From: Cherax quadricarinatus
Lineage: Eukaryota > Arthropoda > Malacostraca > Decapoda > Parastacidae
Length of the DNA stretch: 64,000 bases
Reading direction: 5' to 3'
Assembly (NCBI RefSeq): GCF_038502225.1
Contig: NC_091368.1
Span: 20,958,985-21,022,984 of the forward strand
Below, piece after piece: positions 1 through 11,472 of the stretch. The notes under the pieces are model-generated. The model was not told where the DNA came from. It did not search any database and saw only the letters and a program-made list of their open reading frames with translations. How positions within the stretch are numbered: position 1 is the stretch's first letter; each line of letters starts with the position of its first letter. The translations under genes and the position numbers were made by a program.

Positions 1-454
1 CATAGGACTCTGTATTTCGAGGAGTGAGAATAAATTCCCCTTTAATATTTAAGGACACTGATATCTTCAGGCCATATTTCCTCTCGAGGTAAATTATAGC
101 AGAGTACGGAGTGTCGTGGTGACCTTTGTTTATCAACCTGAATTTTCTGCCTGCAGATGGCTTGGCTTGCCCGATCTGAGGCAAGAAAACATTGCATCTC
201 CTCTGGTTCTTCGGGGCTTCTGCTACCTGCCAGCTTTCTCCATCCAGTACACTTGTGGTTGGTATGACCGTATCTAGATCCATCCCTTTCTCACTGGCCT
301 GACTGGTTTCGCTTGCTTTGCTGTCCCATGAGTCCATTGAGTCCAGTGAACAGCTTCTCAGCTTTTTCGCCAGAATTGCTCCCCACATTTCCAAATCTGA
401 GTCCTCGGTTGAGCCTTTGGAACATTGTGACAACTTCCTTTCGGAACTAACCAT
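1..454 (-). CDS. Retrotransposon ORF1-like protein, N-terminal part (open at window edge)
   Basis: Reading the minus strand from an ATG at 454-452, the frame stays open for about 151 codons to the window edge. The first 60 residues are Ser/Thr/Asp/Glu-rich and low complexity. A more structured, basic segment follows near residues 95-150, with words such as RKFRLINKGHHDTPYSA, IIYLERKYGLKISVS and NIKGEFILTPRN. The beta-strand-like alternation and the phrase 'GEFILTPRN' resemble the start of an RNA-binding (gag-like) domain in ORF1 of non-LTR retrotransposons; this is inference from general family knowledge, not a firm match. It lies on the same strand as the LINE A debris upstream of it, but I cannot show that it belongs to the same element. 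It could also be a host exon. Confidence 0.45.
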   Translation of the reverse strand, partial: MVSSERKLSQCSKGSTEDSDLEMWGAILAKKLRSCSLDSMDSWDSKASETSQASEKGMDLDTVIPTTSVLDGESWQVAEAPKNQRRCNVFLPQIGQAKPSAGRKFRLINKGHHDTPYSAIIYLERKYGLKISVSLNIKGEFILTPRNTESY

Positions 455-845
455 CGTCTTCTGTGGTCCAGTCTCGGATCTGTCTTGTCGAAAAAGCTGT
501 GTTGGCGAACATGGCTTTAAAAGCAATGGTCATTTTTGCTAGTTATTAATAGCCATACTCCTATGAATATATATATTTTTTAACTTCATACAAAGTTTTA
601 GTTTGTTTCACCACTCCTTTTGCATAGGTCACGAAATATTTATTTGTATTTTGCACATACCAACGAATAAGCCTTCAAGACTCCAGGGAGGACGTGGAGG
701 CTTCTGCGTCAGCCTTCGTCGGGTGTGGGCGTCTCTCTCTCGCCTGCGTATCAGTGACAAATTTCCACCGTTCTCTCTGGGACGCTCGTCCTCATCTATT
801 TTGCGCGCCGGGAACTCTACAGGAGGGGCACCTGTTCATTGGCTT
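455..845. other. No gene recognised; AT-rich spacer
   Basis: Short AT-rich tracts (around 565-590) and unremarkable sequence. On the minus strand it separates the LINE A endonuclease debris from the ORF1-like start and could be 5' untranslated sequence of that ORF. Nothing here can be assigned. Confidence 0.4.
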
Positions 846-2062
846 ACTTTAGTTGTAGCAGTCCCACTGAACCTCCTGCAGGAAGTTCCTCATACCTGTA
901 TAGTCCCTCCTTTTTATAGTTTGGCTTTTCCCACCCAACTCCTGTTACCCTCTCTACTTGTAATCCTATTATGTATTCAAAACTCAGAACCATATGATCA
1001 CTAGCTCCAAGGGGCCTCTCATATGTGATGTCCTCAATGTCTGAACTGCTCAGGGTGAACACATGGTCCAGTCTTGCTGGTTCATCCTCCCCTCTTTCTC
1101 TGGTAGTGTCCTTAACATGTTGATGCATAAGGTTTTCCAGTACCACATCCATCATCTTAACTCTCTCTCGAGTGAGCTCTTCTTACCACCTCGGCCAGTG
1201 TGCCCACCCTCTGTTGCTCTCTTCATATTCCTCTCTTGGCCTCCTGCAGTTCTGTGGTGGATTATACATCACTGCAATGACTGCCTTATGTTCCCCAGAC
1301 TGAAGTGTACTTGCTATGTAATCCCTTCCCCCAATCTCGTCCATGCCTTCCATTTCGTCAAATCTCCATCGGTCTTTTATGACCAGTGCAACCCCTCCTC
1401 CTCTGCTCATTCTATCTTTCCTCAGGATCTGAAATCCTGGTGGGAAGACTGCATCTGTTATTGTCTCAGTTTCGTTTCTGTGACTGCTATGATGTATTGG
1501 GATTCTTATTCATTCTTTCATGCCACTCCTCAAATTTATTCGTTATTCCATCTGCATTCGTGTACCAAACTTTCAACATCTTTTTTAATAATGTGATCCT
1601 GGGGTTGGGGGATCGGGAGCCCTGGCGGGGGCAGTGGGGGTGGGGGCAGAGGGATCAATGTGTGAGTGTGGGTTTAGATTGCTCAGTTGCCTTGAGATTG
1701 TCACGGTTGAAGTCCTTCTGCGGGTGTTTTTGGAGGGTGTGTTTGCCCTTCCACCTGCATCTGGGTTCTTCTGCTCATCTTTGTCATTTCCTCTCGTTCC
1801 TCCTTTCGTTTTTGTACTCTCTCTTTCAGTATCAACCTTTCCTCTTGTGTTCTGTCTCGATCAAGGTACACACTCTGGTACTCTTGTTTGTCTCTCAGTC
1901 GTGCTTTCTCCTGCAGAATCATGGTTCGAGTTGATTCTGCCTTGAAAATTACTTTGAGGGGCCGTTTCCGTCCCCTTACAAACCATTCTTCGAAAAGTTG
2001 CCACCTGGGTCATGTCACCCTCACCTATTGCTTTGATACCCTTAATCACTGTTTTCTCCTCC
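846..2062 (-). pseudogene. LINE A fragment: ORF1 end plus AP-type endonuclease, broken
   Basis: Reading right to left, 2049-1701 encodes the charged, coiled-coil-like end of an ORF1-type protein (words such as YLDRDRTQEERLILKERV) in two overlapping frames. From about 1590 a reading frame starts MLKVWYTNADGITNKFEEW, followed by ETK, VFPPGFQILRKDRMSRGGG and AVIAVMYNPP. This order is typical of the exonuclease-endonuclease-phosphatase nuclease that nicks target DNA in LINEs. The end (1155-846) carries the GASDH motif with the catalytic histidine. The central GDFNH segment, present in the better copy near 21880, has been deleted around 1160-1185, and several frameshifts break the frame. Homology to the copy at 21846-24357 is clear. 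The 5' side abuts a (TG)n tract. The element is dead. Confidence 0.8.

Positions 2063-2064
<2 letters not shown>

Positions 2065-2125
<61 letters not shown>
2065..2125. repeat. (TG)n microsatellite
   Basis: About 30 uninterrupted TG dinucleotides. On the minus strand this (AC)n is both the 3' tail of one LINE A copy (2126-3000) and the 5' boundary of the next (846-2062). Confidence 0.98.
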
Positions 2126-2128
<3 letters not shown>

Positions 2129-2997
2129 CACCTATTTGTACTCACCTATTTGTGGTTGCAGGGGTCGAGTCCTAGCTCCTGGCCCCGCCTCTTCACCGGT
2201 TGCTACTAGACCCTCTCTCTCCCCGCTCCATGAGCTTTATCAAACCTCGTCTTAAAACTGTGTATGGTTCCTGCCTCCACTACGTCATTTTCTAGGCTAT
2301 TCCACTGCCTTACAACTCTATGACTGAAGAAATACTTCCTACTATCTCTCTGACTCATTTGTGTCTTCAACTTCCAATTGTGGCCTCTTGTTTCTGTGTC
2401 CCCTCCCTGGAACATCCTGTCCTTGTCCACCTTGTCTATTCCACGCAGTATTTTATATGTCGTTATCATGTCTCCCCTGACCCTCCTGTCCTCCAGTGTC
2501 GTCAGGCCGATTTCCCTTAATCTTTCTTCATAGGACATTCCCCTTAGCTCTGGAACTAACCTTGTTGCAAACCTTTGTACTTTCTCTAGTTTCTTGACGT
2601 GCTTTATCAAGTGCGGGTTCCAAACAGGTGCTGCATACTCCAGTATGGGCCTGACATACACGGTGTACAGTGTCTTGAATGATTCCTTACTAAGGTGTCG
2701 GAATGCTGTTCTCAGGTTTGCCAGGCGCCCATATGCTGCAGCAGTTATCTGATTGATGTGTGCTTCCGGAGACATGCTCGGTGTTATACTCACCCCAAGA
2801 TCTTTCTCCTTGAGTGAGGTTTGCAGTCTTTGGCCACCTAGCCTATACTCTGTCTGTGGTCTTCTGTGCCCTTCCCCTATCTTCATGACTTTGCATTTGG
2901 CAGGATTAAATTCGAGAAGCCATTTGCTGGACCAGGTGTCCAGTCTGTCCAGGTCTCTTTGAAGTCCTGCCTTGTCCTCATCAGATTTAATTCTCCT

Positions 2998-3000
<3 letters not shown>
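2126..3000 (-). mobile_element. LINE A fragment: reverse transcriptase C-terminal region and 3' end
   Basis: A minus-strand frame (3000-2206, 264 residues) begins just after the catalytic FADD motif, with MRRIKSDEDKAGLQRDLDRL. It continues through the thumb region (NPAKCKVMKIGEG, LGGQRLQTSL, YVRPILEYAAPVWNPH, FATRLVPELRGMSYEERL) to the conserved tail VVRQWNSLENDVVEAGTI, which is usual for CR1/Jockey-type LINEs. The frame is intact but lacks everything upstream. The 3' untranslated end has GGGGTCGAGTC (antisense) and two 14-bp repeats containing AGGTGAGTAC, then (AC)n. The 5' truncation point abuts another (GT)n tract at 2999-3036. Confidence 0.9.

Positions 3001-3036
<36 letters not shown>
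2999..3036. repeat. (GT)n microsatellite
   Basis: About 18 GT units, then TTGTATGTG. It marks the 5' truncation of the minus-strand LINE A copy beside it. Confidence 0.95.
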
Positions 3037-3039
<3 letters not shown>

Positions 3040-3237
3040 TATGTGTCCTTAACCTATCACGTCAAAAAAGTCTTAAAGAATGCTGAAGGAAGAATATAAA
3101 ATTTTTAATGATGACTGGGAATTGCAATAATAATTAGCTTACTCTGTGATACTACAATATAAACAATGAAGAAATTCAATGCGCATCAGCAATATGGAAC
3201 TCATAAGGACCATCAATATGTCAAATTAGACTTAGAG
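3037..3237. other. AT-rich spacer, no gene seen
   Basis: No coding signal. It may include decayed sequence from the start of the hAT remnant that follows. Confidence 0.4.
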
Positions 3238-3975
3238 GCACGAAAGTTTGTATTGCAGATATTAAAAGATGGAAAGCAAAAGCAACGGTAATTATTTCAA
3301 GCAGTGTTAAGACCCAAAATGATACCACTGAATTAACTTATAAAGTGGCTTATATATTTGGAAAAAGTAAGCGATTTTGCCACTTAGAAATCGTAAAAGA
3401 ATGTATTGATAAAGCTGTAGGATCCTTAGACCTTGATAAGGTTTTAAAATACAAACAACTGCTTCTTTCAAGAAGAAACATAACTGATCAGTAACACAAC
3501 AACATCTCGCAATACTCCTAAAGGAAAATAAATATTATTTAATCCCTGTGGTTGAATCAACCGATACAAATGACTCAACGGAGGTATTTTACTTGACTCG
3601 TGGCATAACTGAGAATTTTCTTGTCAACGAATAATTACTGATATGACACCTGGAATAGATATCTTCAACAACTTACAAGACAAAGGTCGCGAAGTTGAAC
3701 TGGATTTGGGTAATTTAGTGAGTGCGTGTACAGAGGCGCACCTTCCTTGACAGGAAAACTTGAACGGTTTCTTCCACAGCCAGAAAAAAATAACTATCAG
3801 GACCAGATGCTCTAAATTTCTTTCATTGTATTTTGCATCCTCAAAATCTTCGTTCTAAATCTACTATTTTAAGTGACACTCTGCATAAAATTTTATGAAT
3901 TATTAACTATATTCATGCAAATGCGGCATAGTCAGTTCTGCTTGATGTTTAAGTTGGGTGATGAGATATTCAGTA
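3238..3975 (+). pseudogene. hAT-family transposase remnant, N-terminal and central part
   Basis: Joined over several frames, this encodes recognisable pieces of a hAT transposase of the kind also domesticated in GTF2IRD2/ZBED-like proteins. The pieces are TYKVAYIFGKSKRFCHLEI, VKECIDKAVGSLDLDKV, KYKQLLLSRRNIT, then VVESTDTNDSTEVFYLTRG (the DEST-D region of the catalytic fold), GIDIFNNLQDKGREVELDL, GNLVSACTE (family: VCTDGAP) and FHCILHPQNL, SDTLHKIL, INYIHANA (family: HCxxH...VNFIRA). Stops and frameshifts are numerous, and the catalytic Asp of CTDGAP reads as Glu. The gene is cut at about 3975 by the 24-bp satellite and resumes beyond 10138. Family assignment rests on remembered hAT motifs and would be settled by a translated search. 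Confidence 0.75.
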
Positions 3976-6900
3976 TGGCAGGCTATCACAGGGACAGGTG
4001 TGCTGGCTATCACAGGGACAGGTGTACTGGCTATCACAGGGACAGGTGTGCTGGCTATCACAGGGACAGGTGTGCTGGCTATCACAGGGACAGGTGTGCT
4101 GGCTATCACAGAGACAGGTGCGCTGGTTATCATAGGGACAGGTGTGCTGGCTATCACAGGGACAGGTGTGCTGGCTATCACAGAGACAGGTGTGCTGGTT
4201 ATCACAGGGACAGGTGTGCTGGTTATCACAGGGACAGGTGTGCTGGCTATCACAGGGACAGGTGTGCTGGCTATCACAGGGACAGGTGTGCTAGCTATCA
4301 CAGAGACAGGTGTGCTGGTTATCACAGGGACAGGTGTGCTGGCTATCACAGGGACAGGTGTGCTAGCTATCACAGAGACAGGTGTGCTGGTTATCACAGA
4401 GACAGGTGTGCTGGCTATCACAGGGACAGGTGTGCTAGCTATCACAGAGACAGGTGTGCTGGTTATCACAGGGACAGGTGTGCTGGCTATCACAGGGACA
4501 GGTGTGCTGGCTATCACAGGGACAGGTGTGCTGGCTATCACAGGGACAGGTGTGCTGGCTATCACAGGGACAGGTGTACTGGCTATCACAGGGACAGGTG
4601 TGCTGGCTATCACAGGGACAGGTGTGCTGGCTATCACAGGGACAGGTGTGCTGGCTATCACAGGGACAGGTGTGCTGGCTATCACAGGGACAGGTGTGCT
4701 GGTTATCACAGAGACAGGTGTGCTGGCTATCACAGGGACAGGTGTGCTGGCTATCACAGGGACAGGTGTGCTGGCTATCACATGGACAGGTGTGCTGGCT
4801 ATCACAGAGACAGGTGTGCTGGCTATCACAGGGACAGGTGTGCTGGCTATCACAGGGACAGGTGTGCTGGCTATCACAGGGACAGGTGTGCTGGTTATCA
4901 CAGAGACAGGTGTGCTGGCTATCACAGGGACAGGTGTGCTGGCTATCACAGGGACAGGTGTGCTGGCTATCACAGGGACAGGTGTGCTGGTTATCACAGA
5001 GACAGGTGTGCTGGCTATCACAGGGACAAGTGTGCTGGCTATCACAGGGACAGGTGTGCTGGCTATCACAGGGACAGGTGTGCTGGCTATCACAGGGACA
5101 GGTGTGCTGGTTATCACAGGGACAGGTGTGCTGGCTATCACAGGGACAGGTGTGCTGGCTATCACAGGGACAGGTGTGCTGGCTATCACAGGGACAGGTG
5201 TGCTGGTTATCACAGGGACAGGTGTGCTGGCTATCACAGGGACAGGTGTGCTGGTTATCACAGAGACAGGTGTGCTGGCTATCACAGGGACAGGTGTGCT
5301 GGCTATCACAGGGACAGGTGTGCTGGCTATCACAGGGACAGGTGTGCTGGCTATCACAGGGACAGGTGTGCTGGTTATCACAGGGACAGGTGTACTGGCT
5401 ATCACAGGGACAGGTGTGCTGGCTATCACAGGGACAGGTGTGCTGGCTATCACAGGGACAGGTGTGCTGGCTATCACAGGGACAGGTGTGCTGGTTATCA
5501 CAGGGACAGGTGTGCTGGTTATCACAGGGACAGGTGTGCTGGTTATCACAGGGACAGGTGTGCTGGCTATCACAGGGACAGGTGTGCTGGCTATCACAGG
5601 GACAGGTGCGCTGGTTATCACAGGGACAGGTGTGCTGGTTATCACAGGGACAGGTGTGCTGGCTATCACAGAGACAGGTGTGCTGGCTATCACAGGGACA
5701 GGTGTGCTGGCTATCACAGGGACAGGTGTGCTGGCTATCACAGGGACAGGTGTGCTGGCTATCACAGGGACAGGTGTGCTGGCTATCACAGAGACATGTG
5801 TGCTGGCTATCACAGGGACAGGTGTGCTGGCTATCACAGGGACAGGTGTGCTGGCTATCACAGGGACAGGTGTGCTGGCTATCACAGGGACAGGTGTGCT
5901 GGCTATCACAGGGACAGGTGTGCTGGTTATCACAGGGACAGGTGTGCTGGTTATCACAGGGACAGGTGTGCTGGTTATCACAGGGACAGGTGTGCTGGCT
6001 ATCACAGGGACAGGTGTGCTGGCTATCACAGAGACAGGTGTGCTAACTATCACAGTGACAGGTGTGCTGGCTATCACAGGGACAGGTGTGCTGGCTATCA
6101 CAGGGAAAGGTTTCCTGGCTGCCACAGGGACAGGTGCGCTGGTTATCACAGGGACAGGTGTGCTGGCTATCACAGGGACAGGTGTGCTGGTTATCACAGG
6201 GACAGGTGTGCTGGTTATCACAGGGACAGGTGTGCTGGCTATCACAGGGACAGGTGTGCTGGTTATCACAGGGACAGGTGTGCTGGCTATCACAAGGACA
6301 GGTGTGCTGGTTATCACAGGGACAGGTGTGCTGGTTATCACAGGGACAGGTGTGTTGGCTATCACAAGGACAGGTGTGCTGGTTATCACAGGGACAGGTG
6401 TGCTGGCTATCACAGGGACAGGTGTGCTGGCTATCACAGGGACAGGTGTGCTGGTTATCACAGGGACAGGTGTGCTGGTTATCACAGGGAGAGGTGTGCT
6501 GGTTATCACAGGGACAGGTGTGCTGGTTATCACAGGGACAGGTGTGCTGGTTATCACAGGGACAGGTGTGCTGGCTATCACAGGGACAGGTGCGCTGGTT
6601 ATCACAGGGACAGGTGTGCTGGCTATCACAGGGACAGGTGTGCTGGCTATCACAGGGACAGGTGTGCTGGTTATCAGAGGGACAGGTGTACTGGCTATCA
6701 CAGGGACAGGTGTGCTGGCTATCACAGGGACAGGTGTGCTGGCTATCACAGGGACAGGTGTGCTGGCTATCACAGGGACAGGTGTGCTGGTTATCACAGG
6801 GACAGGTGTGCTGGTTATCACAGGGACAGGTGTGCTGGCTATCACAGGGACAGGTGTGCTGGCTATCACAGGGACAGGTGTGCTGGCTATCACAGGGAAA

Positions 6901-9900
6901 GGTTTCCTGGCTGCCACAGGGACAGGTGCGCTGGTTATCACAGGGACAGGTGTGCTGGCTATCACAGGGACAGGTGTGCTGGTTATCACAGGGACAGGTG
7001 TGCTGGTTATCACAGGGACAGGTGTGCTGGCTATCACAGGGACAGGTGTGCTGGTTATCACAGGGACAGGTGTGCTGGCTATCACAAGGACAGGTGTGCT
7101 GGTTATCACAGGGACAGGTGTGCTGGTTATCACAGGGACAGGTGTGTTGGCTATCACAAGGACAGGTGTGCTGGTTATTACAGGGACAGGTGTGCTGGCT
7201 ATCACAGGGACAGGTGTGCTGGCTATCACAGGGACAGGTGTGCTGGTTATCACAGGGACAGGTGTGCTGGTTATCACAGGGACAGGTGTGCTGGTTATCA
7301 CAGGGACAGGTGTGCTGGTTATCACAGGGACAGGTGTGCTGGTTATCACAGGGACAGGTGTGCTGGCTATCACTGGCACAGGTGTGCTGGTTATCACAGG
7401 GACAGGTTTTCTGCCTATCACAGGGACAGGTGTGCTGGCTATCACTGGGACAGGTGTGCTGGTTATCACAGGGACAGGTGTTCTGGCTATCACAGGGACA
7501 GGTGTGCTGGCTATCACAGGGACAGGTGTGCTGGCTATCACAGGGACAGGTGTGCTGGCTATCACAGGGACAGGTGTGCTGGCTATCACAGGGACAGGTG
7601 TGCTGGCTATCACAGGGACAGGTGTGCTGGTTATCACAGGGACAGGTGTGCTGGTTATCACAGGGACAGGTGTGCTGGCTATCACAGGGACAGGTGTGCT
7701 GGCTATCACAGGGACAGGTGTGCTGGCTATCACAGGGAAAGGTTTCCTGGCTGCCACAGGGACAGGTGCGCTGGTTATCACAGGGACAGGTGTGCTGGCT
7801 ATCACAGGGACAGGTGTGCTGGTTATCACAGGGACAGGTGTGCTGGTTATCACAGGGACAGGTGTGCTGGCTATCACAGGGACAGGTGTGCTGGTTATCA
7901 CAGGGACAGGTGTGCTGGCTATCACAAGGACAGGTGTGCTGGTTATCACAGGGACAGGTGTGCTGGTTATCACAGGGACAGGTGTGTTGGCTATCACAAG
8001 GACAGGTGTGCTGGTTATTACAGGGACAGGTGTGCTGGCTATCACAGGGACAGGTGTGCTGGCTATCACAGGGACAGGTGTGCTGGTTATCACAGGGACA
8101 GGTGTGCTGGTTATCACAGGGACAGGTGTGCTGGTTATCACAGGGACAGGTGTGCTGGTTATCACAGGGACAGGTGTGCTGGTTATCACAGGGACAGGTG
8201 TGCTGGCTATCACAGGGACAGGTGCGCTGGTTATCACAGGGACAGGTGTGCTGGCTATCACAGGGACAGGTGTGCTGGCTATCACAGGGACAGGTGTGCT
8301 GGTTATCACAGGGACAGGTGTACTGGCTATCACAGGGACAGGTGTGCTGGCTATCACAGGGACAGGTGTGCTGGCTATCACAGGGACAGGTGTGCTGGCT
8401 ATCACAGGGAAAGGTGTGCTGGTTATCACAGGGACAGGTGTGCTGGTTATCACAGCGACAGGTGTGCTGGTTATCACAGGGACAGGTGTGCTGGCTATCA
8501 CAGGGACAGGTGTGCTGGCTATCACAGGGACAGGTGCGCTGGTTATCACAGGGACAGGTGTGCTGGTTATCACAGGGACAGGTGTGCTGGCTATCACAGA
8601 GACAGGTGTGCTGGCTATCACAGGGACAGGTGTGCTGGCTATCACAGGGACAGGTGTGCTGGCTATCACAGGGACAGGTGTGCTGGCTATCACAGGGACA
8701 GGTGTGCTGGCTATCACAGAGACATGTGTGCTGGCTATCACAGGGACAGGTGTGCTGGCTATCACAGGGACAGGTGTGCTGGCTATCACAGGGACAGGTG
8801 TGCTGGCTATCACAGGGACAGGTGTGCTGGCTATCACAGGGACAGGTGTGCTGGTTATCACAGGGACAGGTGTGCTGGTTATCACAGGGACAGGTGTGCT
8901 GGTTATCACAGGGACAGGTGTGCTGGCTATCACAGGGACAGGTGTGCTGGCTATCACAGAGACAGGTGTGCTGGCTATCACAGTGACAGGTGTGCTGGCT
9001 ATCACAGGGACAGGTGTGCTGGCTATCACAGGGACAGGTTTCCTGGCTGCCACAGGGACAGGTGCGCTGGTTATCACAGGGACAGGTGTGCTGGCTATCA
9101 CAGGGACAGGTGTGCTGGTTATCACAGGGACAGGTGTGCTGGTTATCACAGGGACAGGTGTGCTGGCTATCACAGGGACAGGTGTTCTGGTTATCACAGG
9201 GACAGGTGTGCTGGCTATCACAAGGACAGGTGTGCTGGTTATCACAGGGACAGGTGTGCTGGTTATCACAGGGACAGGTGTGTTGGCTATCACAAGGACA
9301 GGTGTGCTGGTTATCACAGGGACAGGTGTGCTGGCTATCACAGGGACAGGTGTGCTGGCTATCACAGGGACAGGTGTGCTGGTTATCACAGGGACATGTG
9401 TGCTGGTTATCACAGGGACAGGTGTGCTGGTTATCACAGGGACAGGTGTGCTGGTTATCACAGGGACAGGTGTGCTGGTTATCACAGGGACAGGTGTGCT
9501 GGCTATCACAGGGACAGGTGCGCTGGTTATCACAGGGACAGGTGTGCTGGTTATCACAGGGACAGGTGTGCTGGTTATCACAGGGACAGGTGCGCTGGTT
9601 ATCACAGGGACAGGTGTGCTGGTTATCACAGGGACAGGTGTGCTGGTTATCACAGGGACAGGTGTGCTGGTTATCACAGGGACAGGTGTGCTGGTTATCA
9701 CAGGGACAGGTGTGCTGGCTATCACAATTACAGGTGTGTTGGCTATCACAAGGAAAGGTGTGCTGGCTATCACAGGGACAGGTGCGCTGGCTATCACAAG
9801 GACAGGTGTGTTGGCTATCACAAGGACAGGTGTGCTGGCTATCACAGGGACAGGTGCGCTGGCTATCACAGGGACAGGTGTGTTGGCTATCACAAGGACA

Positions 9901-10137
9901 GGTGTGCTGGCTATCACAGGGACAGGTGCGCTGGCTATCACAGGGACAGGTGTGTTGGCTATCACAAGGACAGGTGTGCTGGCTATCACAGGGACAGGTG
10001 CGCTGGCTATCACAGGGACAGGTGTGTTGGCTATCACAAGGACAGGTGTGCTGGCTATCACAGGGACAGGTGCGCTGGCTATCACAGGGACAGGTGTGTT
10101 GGCTATCACAAGGACAGGTGTGCTAATTATCACAGGT
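3976..10137. repeat. 24-bp satellite array, about 257 copies
   Basis: The period is exactly 24 bp, with core TATCACAGGGACAGGTGTGC. Because 24 is a multiple of 3, all three plus frames and at least one minus frame stay open almost throughout, giving octapeptide repeats (GYHRDRCA, AITGTGVL, CWLSQGQV, and STPVPVIA on the minus strand). A few positions account for most variation: C/T in the GGC/GGT triplet, G/A in AGG/AGA, and T/C in TGT/TGC. Marker monomers (GGTTTCCTGGCTGCCACA at 6109, 6901, 7741, 9037; GACATGTG at 5793 and 8721) show higher-order duplication in whole multiples of 24 bp. The array lies inside a decayed hAT gene. I read it as non-coding satellite DNA. The longest frame (3873-10142) starts in out-of-frame hAT debris. 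Confidence 0.97.
9757..10113. repeat. 72-bp higher-order repeat at the right edge of the 24-bp array
   Basis: Near the right edge the monomers follow a fixed order of three variants: GGGACAGGTGCGC, then GGGACAGGTGTGTT, then AAGGACAGGTGTGC. This order repeats about five times, giving a 72-bp secondary period. The pattern is absent from the rest of the array, so this edge expanded separately. Confidence 0.85.
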
Positions 10138-10489
10138 GTTAATCAAAATTTTATTTTTGAGAGAACAAATCATTAAATTTTACGAAGAACAATATCACTA
10201 CTGTAAATTATTAATAATTGAATATTTCCATATAAATGCTGCATTTCTGTGTAATATCAAGTCAAACAATATAACTTGAATACTTATCAGCAATGTAAAA
10301 TTAAGTCTATATATATGATATAAGTGGCAAAAAATCTAATCGTGTGGCAAAAAAGTTAAATTTTTTCCGAACCCTTGTTGCTCAAATGGAAATTTCGGAT
10401 GAACACGTTTCCCCAGCTGGCGAAAGGTCATTAATGAGGAGGAGGATTCATGTGAATCATTTGAAGATACAGACGATTCACATGAATGC

Positions 10490-10865
10490 TGTTACAGACT
10501 AATTATCTGATGAATTCAATGAAAGATTCACTGACTTTGAGAATCATGACGTAACACTGGGATTAATATTTCAACCTCACCTCTTGATGTCTTCAAGGCC
10601 CCTCAAGAACCACATATGGAAATGATTGAGCTCTCAAAAAATAACATTTTAAAGCGCCTGTTTGATGCTAAGAAAGATCCCATGGAAATATGGAAAAATG
10701 CAATAGAATACCCACATCTACAACAACATGACGAATGATTTCGTGTTTCTCAAAAATTTATTGTTAGGAATCCACATTCTTCTATCTAACCCAAGACGAT
10801 CAAGGTCCGCACCTGGAGGATCAGCTGACACTGCGGACCTTCTTTAATCAACCAAATATCTAAAT
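10490..10865 (+). pseudogene. hAT-family transposase remnant, C-terminal part
   Basis: Across two or three frames the sequence reads LSDEFNERFTDFENHD, then LKRLFDAKKDPMEIWKNAI, EYPHLQQHDE, then SRSAPGGSADTADLL and STKYLNA. This matches the usual order at the end of hAT transposases: 'FxxRFxDF', 'KxxFxxKxDPLEIWKNAVEYP', the dimerisation region, then 'RSRLTxxxxxDLLRxSTS'. The catalytic-domain end with the conserved 'SCESAFS' segment is missing or unreadable. It is in the same orientation as the remnant at 3238-3975, so one transposase gene was split by the 24-bp array. Flanking sequence 10138-10490 is AT-rich and may hold further unrecognisable transposase sequence. Confidence 0.7.
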
Positions 10866-11022
10866 GCTTTCCTACAAAAATCAATCATAACAAAGTTATT
10901 ACATGGTTAGTTAAGTTCATAATTTATAAAGTTATTTTATAATTAGAAGTTATTAGATAATAACTAATGTTTTTACAAAATCACCGACATTTTGAGTACA
11001 TCAAGTCAAAATATCTTTAATT
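10866..11022. other. AT-rich spacer
   Basis: No coding or structural signal seen between the hAT remnant and the first 31-bp minisatellite. Confidence 0.5.
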
Positions 11023-11472
11023 AGGCCTTATTAGATTACAGCTTACTTTAATACGGCCTTATTAGATTACAGCTTACTTTAATACGGCCTTATTAGATTA
11101 CAGCATACTTTAATACGGCCTTATTAGATTACAGCTTACTTTAATACGGCCTTATTAGATTACAGCTTACTTTAATACGGCCTTATTAGATTACAGCTTA
11201 CTTTAATACGGCCTTATTAGATTACAGCTTACTTTAATACGGCCTTATTAGATTACAGCTTACTTTAATACGGCCTTATTAGATTACAGCTTACTTTAAT
11301 ACGGCCTTATTAGATTACAGCTTACTTTAATACGGCCTTATTAGATTACAGCTTACTTTAATACGGCCTTATTAGATTACAGCTTACTTTAATACGGCCT
11401 TATTAGATTACAGCTTACTTTAATACGGCCTTATTAGATTACAGCTTACTTTAATACGGCTTTATTAGATCA
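11023..11472. repeat. 31-bp minisatellite, about 14 copies
   Basis: The monomer contains TTAGATTACAGCTTACTTTA followed by ATACGGCCTTA. Copies are nearly identical (one reads CAGCATAC instead of CAGCTTAC), suggesting recent expansion. It runs directly into the 27-bp array. Confidence 0.97.

Noticed and set aside
1063..2255. Several plus-strand frames and Cys-Val repeat frames near the (TG)n tract
   Set aside because: They are antisense to LINE A coding sequence or are translations of the microsatellite.
3873..10142. Giant open reading frames of about 2,000-2,090 codons across the 24-bp array on both strands
   Set aside because: A 24-bp period with no stop codon in a given phase keeps frames open automatically. 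Several overlapping frames are open at once, and the longest starts in out-of-frame hAT debris. Kept only as a low-probability finding.
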